DNA from: Paenibacillus sp. DCT19
Lineage (GTDB): Bacteria; Bacillota; Bacilli; Paenibacillales; Paenibacillaceae
Length of the DNA: 64,000 bases
NCBI RefSeq assembly: GCF_003268635.1
Contig: NZ_CP029639.1
Location: forward strand, 4,723,501 to 4,787,500
Direction of reading: 5' to 3'
Shown here: in pieces, positions 17,028-25,556 of the stretch
Layout: every line of letters begins with the position of its first letter
Numbering within the stretch: the stretch's first letter is position 1
Notes under the pieces: generated by a model
Database searches by the model: none
The model's input: only the letters and a program-made list of their open reading frames with translations
Told to the model about the DNA's origin: nothing
Position numbers and translations under genes: made by a program

Positions 17028-17864
17028 ATGAAAAATATTGTATCCATGCGCTGGCTGCTCGCCAGAATGTACGAACCGGATGTTGTTATCGCGGATTGCC
17101 GTTTCCTACTCGGTCAACCGAATGCCGGAAGAGAGGCGTATGAAGCTGGTCATATTCCAGGTGCAGTCTACCTCGATCTAGAAAATGATCTATCCTCTCC
17201 AGTATCCGCCCATGGCGGACGTCACCCACTGCCTGCCCCGGCTTCACTCGCAAGTCGTCTAGCCAAAGCGGGTATTGGATCGAATAGCCGTATCATCGCT
17301 TATGATGATCAAGGCGGTATGAACGCCTCGCGTTTATGGTGGCTGCTACGTTATATGGGACATGAACAGGTGTATGTCATGGACGAAGGCTTTACCGCTT
17401 GGCAAAATGCCAAATTCCCTGTTACAACGGATGTACCGGTTCAGATCCCATCTTCGTTCGAGTGGAACTTGCAGCCACAGATGCTGGCAAGTGTAGAGGA
17501 GGCGCAGCACGCTTCAGCCAGCGGCAGCGCCGTGCTGATTGACTCCCGCGATGCCCGCCGTTATGCGGGGCTGGAGGAACCGATTGATGCGAAGGCCGGA
17601 CATATTCCGGGGGCCGTGAACTATTTTTGGAAAGACGTGCTTGGTGCAGATGGGCGCTGGTCTGGTGTTGAAGCATTGGAGGAACGGTTCGTGAAGCTGG
17701 GGAAAGATGATGCGATTATCGTGTATTGTGGTTCCGGTGTCTCCGCCTGCCCGAACATGATTGCGCTGGAAGAAGCGGGATTCTCGAATGTGAAGCTGTA
17801 TTCCGGGAGCTGGAGCGACTGGATTAGTTATGAGGGGAATCCGGTGGCGACAGGGGACGAGTAA
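17028..17864 (+). CDS. Sulfurtransferase, 3-mercaptopyruvate/thiosulfate type (rhodanese)
   Basis: Two-domain rhodanese moving sulfane sulfur from mercaptopyruvate or thiosulfate to cyanide, thioredoxin or another acceptor. The 278 residues form an inactive N-terminal domain (IADCRFLLGQ, GHIPGAVYLDLENDLS) and an active C-terminal domain (LIDSRDARRYAG, AGHIPGAVNYFW, and the loop YCGSGVSAC with Cys234). The CG(S)GVxA loop resembles mercaptopyruvate sulfurtransferases (SseA type) more than thiosulfate enzymes. From about 17490 onward codon choice turns visibly GC-richer (GCG, GGG, CTG) than in the first half, suggesting a mosaic gene. Its 3' end is duplicated as decayed fragments at 19890 and 22019. 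Confidence 0.92.
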   Translation: MKNIVSMRWLLARMYEPDVVIADCRFLLGQPNAGREAYEAGHIPGAVYLDLENDLSSPVSAHGGRHPLPAPASLASRLAKAGIGSNSRIIAYDDQGGMNASRLWWLLRYMGHEQVYVMDEGFTAWQNAKFPVTTDVPVQIPSSFEWNLQPQMLASVEEAQHASASGSAVLIDSRDARRYAGLEEPIDAKAGHIPGAVNYFWKDVLGADGRWSGVEALEERFVKLGKDDAIIVYCGSGVSACPNMIALEEAGFSNVKLYSGSWSDWISYEGNPVATGDE

Positions 17865-17899
17865 GTACGGAACACGGGTCTACAGTATCTCAAAGACGA

Positions 17900-17943
17900 A
17901 TACACCGCCATACAGGCTGATGCCCGGGGCGGTGTATTTTTTA
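17900..17943 (+). terminator. Terminator of the sulfurtransferase gene
   Basis: ATACACCGCC (17900-17909) pairs perfectly with GGCGGTGTAT (17928-17937) and is followed by T6. A related hairpin recurs at 19982-20025 behind a decayed copy of the gene end. Confidence 0.9.
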
Positions 17944-18113
17944 CAGTGCATGAGCGTCAACAGGAGATCAACATGTAGAAGGTTAAGCCATATTCACTCT
18001 AATAAATACTACTAGGCTGAAGGCAGCCAATTTGAATGTCTTTGTTAATATCCTGGAATACGCGAGAGATAAAGTCATTTTTGCAAAAGCAGACTTATCC
18101 ATTTCCTTTCCCC

Positions 18114-19016
18114 TCAGTGAAATAAAATCTGCAACAGAACATGAGGGGATGCATTGATGAGTCCGTGAACCAAGATAATCACCCACACTCTACGATAGCG
18201 AACCCATAAATAACCAAGAAACAGACCCGTAACCCCATGATTTGCAATCACTGTTGCCACATCAATATCCCACTGACCATAACCTTGAATGGCAACATGC
18301 CAGATGGACCATAGTATTGAAACCATTAGTATGGCAGGCCATCTTCCAAGCAATGCCTCCAATCGAGTCTGCAACCATACCCGATAGAAAACTTCCTCCA
18401 ATACACTATTGATCATAAAACCAATGAACACCAAGAGAAATAATTCTGTCAAATCAGTTGCTTCAATTACTCCTTCTGGTTGTGCAATTGGGGAATAGAA
18501 CTTTAGATAACCCCAGACCACAATAATGATTAGTGGTGCAATGACGTTTCTGCGAGAGCGAGGCTTTGCCGAGATAATTTGTTGCTGCGCGCCAGTCGTT
18601 TTGCGATAAATTAGCAAGAAAATCAGTGGAATGCACAACAGTGTCGCTAACTTGAACGCTAAATAATATAGCTCAAAATGTAATCCTTGAGGGTCTATCA
18701 TTACAAGAGCAGCCGTAAATAAAACACCTGATATTAATAACACAATCGATTGAACAACCAAGTGAGGTCTCTCCATTTGTTGGAAGGACGTATGATTTTG
18801 ACTTTTATAAGGAATCAGACGGATTAGCAAAATACCAAGGAATGCCGGCAACCAACTATGCCATATTGGAATTACTCCCTCATGGTCGGCCGTGTACCTT
18901 ATACTAAAGTTTCCGGTCCACACTAACCACAGTACAGCAGCAAACATAATTATCATGCACAATAAGCCAATTGCCTTTCCCCATGCAGGAAGCATTACTT
19001 TGAATTGCTGGTTCAT
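18114..19016 (-). CDS. CPBP-family intramembrane metalloprotease (Abi/CAAX type)
   Basis: Integral membrane protein of 300 residues with about eight helices. The C-terminal CPBP domain (about residues 185-295) shows the catalytic motifs: LEEVFYRVWL (EExxxR, metal/catalytic glutamates), SILWSIWHVAIQG (conserved His) and ILVHGLIN (second His). Family members process prenylated or exported peptides and, near bacteriocin genes, act in immunity. The ATG at 19016 is preferred because AAAGGAG (complement of 19027-19033) precedes it; an upstream in-frame ATG (19058) lacks a ribosome site and overlaps operator 1 region. Divergent from a TetR gene across two matching operators, so probably repressed by it. 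Confidence 0.88.
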   Translation of the reverse strand: MNQQFKVMLPAWGKAIGLLCMIIMFAAVLWLVWTGNFSIRYTADHEGVIPIWHSWLPAFLGILLIRLIPYKSQNHTSFQQMERPHLVVQSIVLLISGVLFTAALVMIDPQGLHFELYYLAFKLATLLCIPLIFLLIYRKTTGAQQQIISAKPRSRRNVIAPLIIIVVWGYLKFYSPIAQPEGVIEATDLTELFLLVFIGFMINSVLEEVFYRVWLQTRLEALLGRWPAILMVSILWSIWHVAIQGYGQWDIDVATVIANHGVTGLFLGYLWVRYRRVWVIILVHGLINASPHVLLQILFH

Positions 19017-19062
19017 TCCCTTTGCTCTCCTTTGAGTTGCATGCGGCATTTGCCCCATTTTT

Positions 19063-19082
19063 TTTAATTCAGTTGAGTTAAA
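19063..19082. promoter_or_regulatory. TetR operator 1
   Basis: TTTAATTCAGTTGAGTTAAA is an imperfect palindrome (8 of 10 base pairs) and differs by one base from the copy at 19115. It lies 46 bp upstream of the protease start and 5 helical turns (52 bp) from operator 2. Confidence 0.7.
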
Positions 19083-19114
19083 TAAACTTTAGCACATTCC
19101 ATCTTAATCGTCTA

Positions 19115-19134
19115 TTTAATTCACTTGAGTTAAA
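19115..19134. promoter_or_regulatory. TetR operator 2 overlapping the tetR promoter
   Basis: TTTAATTCACTTGAGTTAAA repeats operator 1 at 19 of 20 positions. It overlaps the -35 region of a candidate promoter (TTTAAT 19115-19120, 17-bp spacer, TATGAT 19138-19143) whose expected start point falls within a few bases of the TetR start codon. Confidence 0.7.
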
Positions 19135-19148
19135 TAATATGATATTCT

Positions 19149-19733
19149 GTGTGTATGCCAAAAATCGTAGACCATGAGAAAATGAAAAATATTATCGCTG
19201 AAGCAACTTGGAAAATCATTAGCGAGAAAGGCATTCATCAGGCAACCTCAAGAACGATTGCGAAGGAGGCCGGATTATCTCAAGGAGCCTTAAGACACTA
19301 CTTTTCAAAACAAGAGAGCCTATTAGCGTTTGCGATGGAGTTAGTTAAGGAAAAGGTTCTTATTCGGTTAAGAAATCTAAATGCAAGAGAACTGGCGCCT
19401 CAAGAAAGAATTGTTGAATACTTGCTTGAGCTAGTCCCGACTGATGAACAAACATTATTGGAAATGGAGGTTTGGTTTGCATTTGCAGCCTATGGAAAAA
19501 CGCAAAAAGGGTTCGATACCAATTATGAAGACCTCCAAAACGCAATCAAGAATTGCATTATATACTTGAAAAATGAAGGTCTTTTGAGCACAACCGATGA
19601 AGAGAAAGAACAAGAAAAATTGTATGCCTTCATGAATGGAATGGCTCTCAATTTGTATCTAGAGCCGGATAAGATAAATCGAACACGAAGCAAAGAAATG
19701 ATACAAGACTACATTAATTGGATCATACGTTAA
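19149..19733 (+). CDS. TetR-family transcriptional regulator
   Basis: Repressor of 194 residues (192 if ATG 19155 is the start). The N-terminal HTH is clear: AEATWKIISEKGIHQATSRTIAKEAGLSQGALRHYFSKQESLLAFAMEL (split here as residues 17-64), with G-A-L-R-H-Y-F as the recognition-helix end. The C-terminal ligand domain is typical TetR_C length. No ribosome site is visible, and the predicted -10 lies only 5-11 bp before the start codons GTG 19149 or ATG 19155, so the mRNA may be leaderless. It is divergent from the CPBP protease across two near-identical palindromes and probably represses both. Confidence 0.88.
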   Translation: MCMPKIVDHEKMKNIIAEATWKIISEKGIHQATSRTIAKEAGLSQGALRHYFSKQESLLAFAMELVKEKVLIRLRNLNARELAPQERIVEYLLELVPTDEQTLLEMEVWFAFAAYGKTQKGFDTNYEDLQNAIKNCIIYLKNEGLLSTTDEEKEQEKLYAFMNGMALNLYLEPDKINRTRSKEMIQDYINWIIR

Positions 19734-19889
19734 AGGGAAGATTGACGTATAAATCGGGGAGTTACGTCTGCTGGCCAGAGTCAAGCAGAATACGCTTTCC
19801 GTGCCTGTGCATATTAAGGTGTGCATGGATTGATATTTTCTTGGGTCCAGAGCTGCCTGCTGTGTAACCAATTGCAGAAACCAATCTAC

Positions 19890-19936
19890 AGCTGGAGCGA
19901 CTGGATTAGTTATGAGGAGAATGCGGTGGCGACAGG
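19890..19936 (+). pseudogene. Decayed copy of the sulfurtransferase 3' end (fragment 1)
   Basis: This 47-base stretch matches 17808-17854, the codons for the last residues of the sulfurtransferase (SWSDWISYEG region), at 45 of 47 positions. The resemblance continues in weaker form through a terminator hairpin and the sequence after it (GGAGTCAAC vs GAGCGTCAAC). No catalytic loop or upstream coding part is left. The stretch 19734-19889 before it shows no open gene and nothing I recognise. Confidence 0.85.
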
Positions 19937-19981
19937 TAATGCCGAAGCGAATAAAGACGCATAACAGTGTATTGATGTTGA

Positions 19982-20025
19982 ATACATCGCCAGGTGACTT
20001 ATCTGCCTCGGCGATGTATTTTTCT
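19982..20025 (+). terminator. Terminator behind sulfurtransferase fragment 1
   Basis: ATACATCGCC (19982-19991) pairs with GGCGATGTAT (20010-20019), followed by T5. Arms differ from the terminator at 17900 by one compensated base pair, supporting common origin of the two regions. From 20026 to 20170 nothing further is recognised. Confidence 0.8.
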
Positions 20026-20170
20026 ATGTTCGGAGTCAACAACAATATCCAACTGGCATTTGATTCAACGGCAGATCGACCCATTCACCCTTCGTAGACA
20101 CATCGTTGTATATGGCTACAAAGCATACAAAAGTAGACATCAGGAGGCAGCTTGTAGGGATCATGATAAC

Positions 20171-20206
20171 AAAAAAACCGTGATGGACATCTGTCCACCA
20201 CGGTTG
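20171..20206 (-). terminator. Terminator of the acetamidase locus
   Basis: On the minus strand AACCGTGGTGGACAG pairs with the CTGTCCA-type arm ending CACGGTT and runs into T7, just after the acetamidase-like stop codon at 20224. Confidence 0.85.
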
Positions 20207-20223
20207 AATAATGAAATCGATTA

Positions 20224-21778
20224 TTACTTTGTGCTTAACGATACATTGGCTGTTAACGTCTTGTCGATCGTCGTCCAGTTTACATAAGCACCTAGTATTT
20301 CATTAATAACTGAAACCGGAACTACAGTTTCGCCATTTAAAAGCTTAGGTACCTTACTATTGAACACTAGTTTATCGTTAATTGAATACACATCTGAACC
20401 AATTTGAGCACTTATATTTTTCGTGCCTAATTGGATTTGCGTTGTACGCGTCTTATGATCCCATTCTACTGTACCACCCAATAGCTCCGAAATGGTTCGA
20501 ATCGGTACGTAGAACTCATCGTTATGAACAACCGGCTTGATTGACGTACCGCCTACATTCATTATAACGTCAACATATTCAAGGAAATCGGTCTTTCGAA
20601 TGAGTCCATGAACCCCTTTCGTTCGGTCTACAACCTGAGATACTTCATAATCCGTTGCGGCCGATAGATACGCATAAGCTACACTTCGATCCATATCAAG
20701 CTTATCGGATAAGAATTGAATCGATTCACGTACGGATTCTTTCATTGCTTCATCCAGATCAGGATCCAAGCCAATGGGAATCCAATAATCCTCTGTTTCA
20801 GCAAAGGGTTGCGTGAATTCTCCACGATGCGGTATCGACGGATCACCTTTCTTTAACACCGTTAACCGAACTGTCCCTCTTAAGGAGGCTTCCAATGCAG
20901 TTAATGCGACTTCTCCATCTCCTTGAGCAAAGTGTGGATCTCCAGTATAGAATAGCCCACCTTTAACTTGAATCGGATAATAAATAGTTGAACCGACACC
21001 TAACTCATTAATATCCATATTCCCTCCTGTTTCAATAGGTGGGATAGAACTCACAACTTCACTGGTATTTGGTGCAACCCCATAACACCTAGAAACGGGT
21101 TAATTGGGAAACGTACATTCTTGCCAGCTTTTGTTGGTAATAAACCATACCAATTGCCGTTGATTTCTTCAATCGGCGTAAATATAGATACATTATTATA
21201 TAATTCCGGTTTCGTTGCGCTAGCCCCTCTTGTGGGCCTGTATTTTCTGGAAATTCGCCAGGAAGGGCACCTTTACCATGGCGGTTAGAAATGACACCAT
21301 ATGGAACTCGCGTTTGCAACGAAAGGACTTCCACTTTAAGAACATCTCCAGGCATCGCTCCCTCAACCGCTACGGGCCCAGTGATAATATGAGGTCCGTC
21401 TTTTACATAATCATGCTCAATCTCCGAAGCCGCAATTGCCTTTGCATCATCCAATACGCCATCGGGCGAGATACCATATTTGCCGAAGTACTCCACTGGA
21501 TTTCTCCCTTGATCCTCGATCAGTCCCTCATGCGATACCGTATCAAATGTTACAGCACTTCCTGATGGTACAGTAAGAATAGGAGAGCTATCTCGATTAG
21601 GCAGTGATCCCCAGCGAATGTTCTCAATCGCAGACGTTACATAATAATCGCCTTCTACCTTATCGATGGTTGTTGGTTGCAGCGGCATACTAAAACCCAC
21701 TGAAGGTAGAGCAAATGTAAACATACTTACAATCCCAACTGAAACCCCTAATTTCCTAATCGTTCGGTTAATAAACAT
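20224..21778 (-). pseudogene. Secreted acetamidase/formamidase-like protein, broken by two frameshifts
   Basis: The first part (21778-21089) has a signal peptide and the acetamidase N-terminus (IENIRWGSLPNRDSSP, VPSGSAVTFDTVSHEG, GPIAVEGAMPGDVLKVEV-like). The second part (21054-20224) continues with GSTIYYPIQVKGGLFYTGDPHFAQGDGEVALTALE, the family's metal-binding core, and ends in a stalk domain like copper-amine-oxidase N-terminal repeats (EFYVPIRTISELLGGTVEWD). Bridging sequence in a third frame reads as family sequence (ATKPELYNNVSIF, NGNWYGLLPTKAGKN). It needs one extra G at the G4 runs 21224-21227 and 21078-21081. So two 1-nt losses, real or from sequencing, break a gene of about 517 codons. 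It lies between two sulfurtransferase fragments. Confidence 0.85.
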
Positions 21779-22018
21779 TACATCTCCTCCATCACATTAT
21801 GTAATATTACCTAACACTTAAATACACACTAACATATAAATATATTTACAACAATGCACTTATGTGAGTAAACTTTACATAAATTAACTATATATCAATA
21901 GCAACTTATACAAATAAATGGAATGTCATTATACTTTTCATATCTAAGACATATAAAATTTAAATACATCTAGCAAACTTGAGGATACTCCTTTGGAGAT
22001 TTGGTTGAAGGCATAATT

Positions 22019-22130
22019 ACCTACCCGAACGTGATTGCACTGGAAGAAGGAGGATATACGAATATGAAGGTGTATTCCGGAGGCCGAGTGACTGAATTAG
22101 TTATGAGGGGAATGCGTTGGCTGCAGGCAT
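22019..22130 (+). pseudogene. Decayed copy of the sulfurtransferase 3' end (fragment 2)
   Basis: The translation P-N-V-I-A-L-E-E-G-G-Y-T-N-M-K-V-Y-S-G parallels residues 242-260 of the intact sulfurtransferase (PNMIALEEAGFSNVKLYSG). The match continues in another frame through TTAGTTATGAGGGGAAT after a small indel. It covers roughly 17748-17860 of the intact gene, is more diverged than fragment 1, and lacks the catalytic loop. The interval 21779-22018 upstream is AT-rich promoter-type DNA of the acetamidase locus without other recognisable features. Confidence 0.8.
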
Positions 22131-22139
22131 GAATAACGT

Positions 22140-22170
22140 CAAAGAACCCGCGCTCTGCGCAGGTTCTTTG
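22140..22170. terminator. Strong hairpin, possible terminator
   Basis: CAAAGAACC pairs with GGTTCTTTG and an inner GCGC/GCGC helix closes a small loop. The following T-run is poor on both strands, so termination is likely but not certain. It lies after sulfurtransferase fragment 2 and before the convergent XRE gene end. Confidence 0.5.
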
Positions 22171-22249
22171 TGTTCGGCTTGGGTGGTGTCCCTCTCGGTA
22201 CATAGTGCTCTGAGATACTCCGAAACAATTAAAAAGTAAATTTTCACTC

Positions 22250-22486
22250 TCATTCCACTTCACTGTTGTCGTTGTCGCCTGGAATAAATTCCAGAATGTC
22301 TCCAGGCTGACAGTCTAAGATTTCGCAGATTGCTTCCAAGGTAGAGAAGCGGATCGCCTTCACTTTCCCCGTTTTCAGATTGGACAGATTGACATTGGAG
22401 ATCCCTACCTTATCAGCCAGGTCATTCAATTTCATTTTTTTGTCGGCCAGAACTCGGTCGAGACGTATAATAATCGGCACTGTCAT
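22250..22486 (-). CDS. Small XRE-family HTH regulator (YozG-like)
   Basis: A 78-residue DNA-binding protein consisting of one Cro/C1-type HTH: LDRVLADKKMKLNDLADKVGISNVNLSNLKTGKVKAIRFSTLEAICEILDCQPGDILEF (presented as residues 9-67, in the usual order of five helices). Such single-domain proteins usually follow a DUF2975 membrane protein, as here with only 12 bp between the genes. The pair resembles YoaS-YozG of Bacillus subtilis. Probably an autoregulated two-gene unit; the signal is unknown. Confidence 0.88.
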   Translation of the reverse strand: MTVPIIIRLDRVLADKKMKLNDLADKVGISNVNLSNLKTGKVKAIRFSTLEAICEILDCQPGDILEFIPGDNDNSEVE

Positions 22487-22498
22487 CAGTCTCCATTC

Positions 22499-23116
22499 TC
22501 ATAAAGTCGAATCATGCTCTTCCTGCAGAAGAGCGCCATATTTGAAAATCTCGGAGACGAACAGCACGAGTATGCCGATGATAATTCCGATTAAAGAGAT
22601 ACTGCCCAGATTAATGGAGAAGATACGAGTTACGAACAGGCAGATCAAAATGTTGAGAAGCAGCTTCGCCAGCAAAGAATACAGGATAACGGCAACTCCC
22701 AGCCTTCTTAGACGAGTGGCATTCGCCAGGCTAAACGGGCTGCTTCCGCTAAGTATGCTACCTATTATATAGCGAATCTGGCCAATCGAGTAGATGTAAG
22801 TAAGGAAAATAAGCATAGTGTTGGTCAAAGTGACGACCAGATAAGCCGTCTTGGCATCGAACATATCAGGATTGATCGGTTGAAAATAAGTGAAAGGCAC
22901 CATGACACTATTCGTCACAGTATCCGATAATGGTACTGAAAAAAACCAGTGCGCAACTCCCTTCTCTGCAGTGAATAACTCCTGAGGCTTTAATCCGATC
23001 CATAGTTTATAACAGACTAACGCAACGAGTAGCGCAATTCCTCCCCAATATCCGATCATAAGTGCGACGTGCATTCTTTTGAGGCCAGGCTTGGCTCTAA
23101 ATTCAATTCCGTTCAT
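22499..23116 (-). CDS. DUF2975 membrane protein (YoaS-like)
   Basis: Membrane protein of 205 residues with four long hydrophobic helices (about residues 17-38, 94-115, 135-165 and 168-190 from the chosen start). The pattern, including GSSPFSLANATRLRRLGVAVILYSL before helix 3, is the hallmark of DUF2975. ATG at 23116 is chosen because AAAGGAG lies just before it; six codons upstream another ATG overlaps that ribosome site. An XRE regulator follows at 12 bp. The upstream gap to 23495 (379 bases) holds no further gene or clear motif apart from AT-rich promoter-like sequence. Confidence 0.85.
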   Translation of the reverse strand: MNGIEFRAKPGLKRMHVALMIGYWGGIALLVALVCYKLWIGLKPQELFTAEKGVAHWFFSVPLSDTVTNSVMVPFTYFQPINPDMFDAKTAYLVVTLTNTMLIFLTYIYSIGQIRYIIGSILSGSSPFSLANATRLRRLGVAVILYSLLAKLLLNILICLFVTRIFSINLGSISLIGIIIGILVLFVSEIFKYGALLQEEHDSTL

Positions 23117-23495
23117 GAACAATCTCCTTTCCATGTGAGCTTACAATATATACTAAATCATAAATTCACGAAAAACAATATAAATTTAATGATAAACATT
23201 AAACTATTAACGAAAAACTACTTCAAACTTCTTGATGATGAGCGATCTGCTCGCACAACTTCGCACAGACAAGCAGGAAGCTAGAGTCTCTTCACTGTAT
23301 TGACCGATGGTTTTGTGAGCTGAATGAGGAGTTCAGATTGGTTTTAAATCACATCGATTGTAAATTCATTCTGCCGTCATCCTGAGATTCAAACTAGATT
23401 CGAATTATAATACGATGTAGATGATTGGTATTATCCCCTAATTCTCTTATAATGGATAAGTTAAAGAATAATATACTATTTTAGGGAGAGAGAGT

Positions 23496-25499
23496 ATGAG
23501 AAAGAGTAGTAGGCGCTTTACCACATGGTTTTTAACTGTAGCAGCTATGATTTTGTTTAGTGGGTTGCTACCGATTACAGGTGGAAGAGCAGAAGCAGCA
23601 CAAGAGCGGTTTAAATCCGAATTCGAATTTGAATTCAAGTATGAGGAGGAAGCATCCAGAGTTATACCTCAGGTTCGTGTAACGAAGTTTTATTTTGATG
23701 ACGGTCGTGTGGAGACTGAACTTCATGAATTTCCTAAGCAGGCACGGGCTGTATCGAAAGATGCGCAATCCTTAGAGAGTGCACGCAAAAAAGATGATCC
23801 AGCGCTGAAGCAAACATTTTATCCAGGCTGCGGTTGGGGCTTTGGCACACAAGTGATGAACACAGAGAAAGGTCCACTAGCTTTTACGATTTATTGTGAT
23901 TCAACGACAGACAAATTACCAGATGCAAAAGGTGAAAAGAAGTCAGTAAGCAATCATGTTATCTATAAATATGATCTCGAACGCAATCTTCTAAGCGTGT
24001 TGAATCAGGTACAAACGTTCGGGAAAAGCCGACCTCCGTTTCAAATGTATTATGACTTTGGAGGATATACCTTGCAAGAAGATAACGGAGAAATAAACTA
24101 TGAAGAACGAAATACCCGAGTCTATTCACTGCTCAGTAACAAACTGCTGGCGCGTATTGCTGGATATCCACAGGTAATTGGCCAAACCTTAAGGTACACC
24201 GAGTACAAAAAGATATCCAATGATCCAAAAGTTCTCGCCAAAATCGGCAATTATCATACATATGGAAATAATCATTTCTCGGTAGAAACATTCATTTTGA
24301 ATTCAGACGGAACCCGAACAAAAAGCAAGATTCCCGCCGCACTGCCAAACAATGTTTTTTATGAAAATAAAATCGGTTCATTAACCTATGTCCTGTATAA
24401 AAATCCAAAAGGCGAAAATACCATGGTAGGTTATCGAACTTCTACAAGTGCAGCAATCAAGCCATTATCTCGCGTAGATGCTTCAAGTTCCATACGATTC
24501 TCTAAGTACGAACGTTACGTTCTGATTCATCAGCAAACAGCCAAAGAAAAAACGATAAGAATCATCGATACAAAAACGGCAAAAGTTGTATCCGAAATTC
24601 CGGATACCGGCTTTTCAGTGTATAGGGAAGTTGGCGATTCAATTCTTTTATTCCAAGCCGAAAAGAAAGATTACTACCTGCATGTGCCAACAGGAATTGT
24701 CACCCGTAATATGGAAAACTCCCAATTGGTACAAACCGATACAGGTGGCTACACGGGTGACCAATCGAAGCTGATCTCCATACAGGCTCCACCACAAATG
24801 CTCGTAAACGGCAAACCGATGCGTTATGCCGGCCAAGGCCCCTTCCTGACCAAGGACAACCGATGGTACGTAGAAGTGAACGATTTTGCAAAGGCAGCGG
24901 ATGCTACAGTGTCCAAAACTTCCAGTGGACTTATGATCAATCGTGGTAATTACAAAATGACCGTCTCCAAAACCGATAAAACGGTATTAACCTGGGCTGG
25001 GCAGACCTTCGTTCCGTTGGAGACACTGAACGAAAAATTAGGCATGGCTGGAGGTTTCTTGAATTCCCTTTTAGGTAAAGGCTACGAATACAAAGTGCTC
25101 CATGTTTTCTCCAAAGATCTGAAAGAAGCAGATGTGATCGCTCGCCCTGATCTGTATGAGGCCATCGAAAATCATTCAGGAAATTATTATACAATGGAAA
25201 ACGGTAAACCTGCCGCAAGGCCGTTGTCGGAAGCCAACAGATATTATTATGATGGAACTAATCTCATCTTCAAAGATGGCTCACTCGTAAATGTTGCTTC
25301 TATTCACAATGCGGGTGGCCGTACCTTGCGAAATATTATCTTCGATATCAATAAACTGAAACATGTCATTGCCGTCTATGGTACGCCGAATGCAACCAAA
25401 ACTGGAGGACAAATGGTACGCTGGTACGAGGTGGAGGGTAACGTGCTGGTATTCGAGAGTAACACGAATTTGAACGGCGCTTATTATATTTCACGATAA
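23496..25499 (+). CDS. Large secreted protein with copper-amine-oxidase-like stalk domain
   Basis: A 667-residue exported protein. The signal peptide (MRKSSRRF, hydrophobic stretch to about residue 30, cleavage near GRAEAA) is followed by a charged region (FEFEFKYEEEASR) and a long beta-rich body of unknown fold, possibly a propeller (repeated strand-like segments such as RIIDTKTAKVVSEIPDTGF). At about residues 430-520 (MLVNGKPMRYAGQGPFL, RWYVEVNDFAKAADATV, QTFVPLETLNEKLG) lies the stalk domain called copper amine oxidase N-terminal-like, common in Paenibacillus surface proteins. No enzyme motif is visible. GGGAGAGA ribosome site precedes the ATG; a strong terminator follows. Confidence 0.82.
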   Translation: MRKSSRRFTTWFLTVAAMILFSGLLPITGGRAEAAQERFKSEFEFEFKYEEEASRVIPQVRVTKFYFDDGRVETELHEFPKQARAVSKDAQSLESARKKDDPALKQTFYPGCGWGFGTQVMNTEKGPLAFTIYCDSTTDKLPDAKGEKKSVSNHVIYKYDLERNLLSVLNQVQTFGKSRPPFQMYYDFGGYTLQEDNGEINYEERNTRVYSLLSNKLLARIAGYPQVIGQTLRYTEYKKISNDPKVLAKIGNYHTYGNNHFSVETFILNSDGTRTKSKIPAALPNNVFYENKIGSLTYVLYKNPKGENTMVGYRTSTSAAIKPLSRVDASSSIRFSKYERYVLIHQQTAKEKTIRIIDTKTAKVVSEIPDTGFSVYREVGDSILLFQAEKKDYYLHVPTGIVTRNMENSQLVQTDTGGYTGDQSKLISIQAPPQMLVNGKPMRYAGQGPFLTKDNRWYVEVNDFAKAADATVSKTSSGLMINRGNYKMTVSKTDKTVLTWAGQTFVPLETLNEKLGMAGGFLNSLLGKGYEYKVLHVFSKDLKEADVIARPDLYEAIENHSGNYYTMENGKPAARPLSEANRYYYDGTNLIFKDGSLVNVASIHNAGGRTLRNIIFDINKLKHVIAVYGTPNATKTGGQMVRWYEVEGNVLVFESNTNLNGAYYISR

Positions 25500-25513
25500 A
25501 CCATGAATTGCTC

Positions 25514-25551
25514 CAAGCCCGATTCCTAATAAGGACTCGGGCTTTTTTTAT
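25514..25551 (+). terminator. Terminator of the secreted-protein gene
   Basis: AAGCCCGA pairs with TCGGGCTT with T7 following; it lies between convergent genes. Confidence 0.9.
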
Positions 25552-25556
25552 AAAAC

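Noticed and set aside
19734..19889. Possible further gene remnant before sulfurtransferase fragment 1
   Set aside because: Short frames give peptide-like strings but no family could be recognised.
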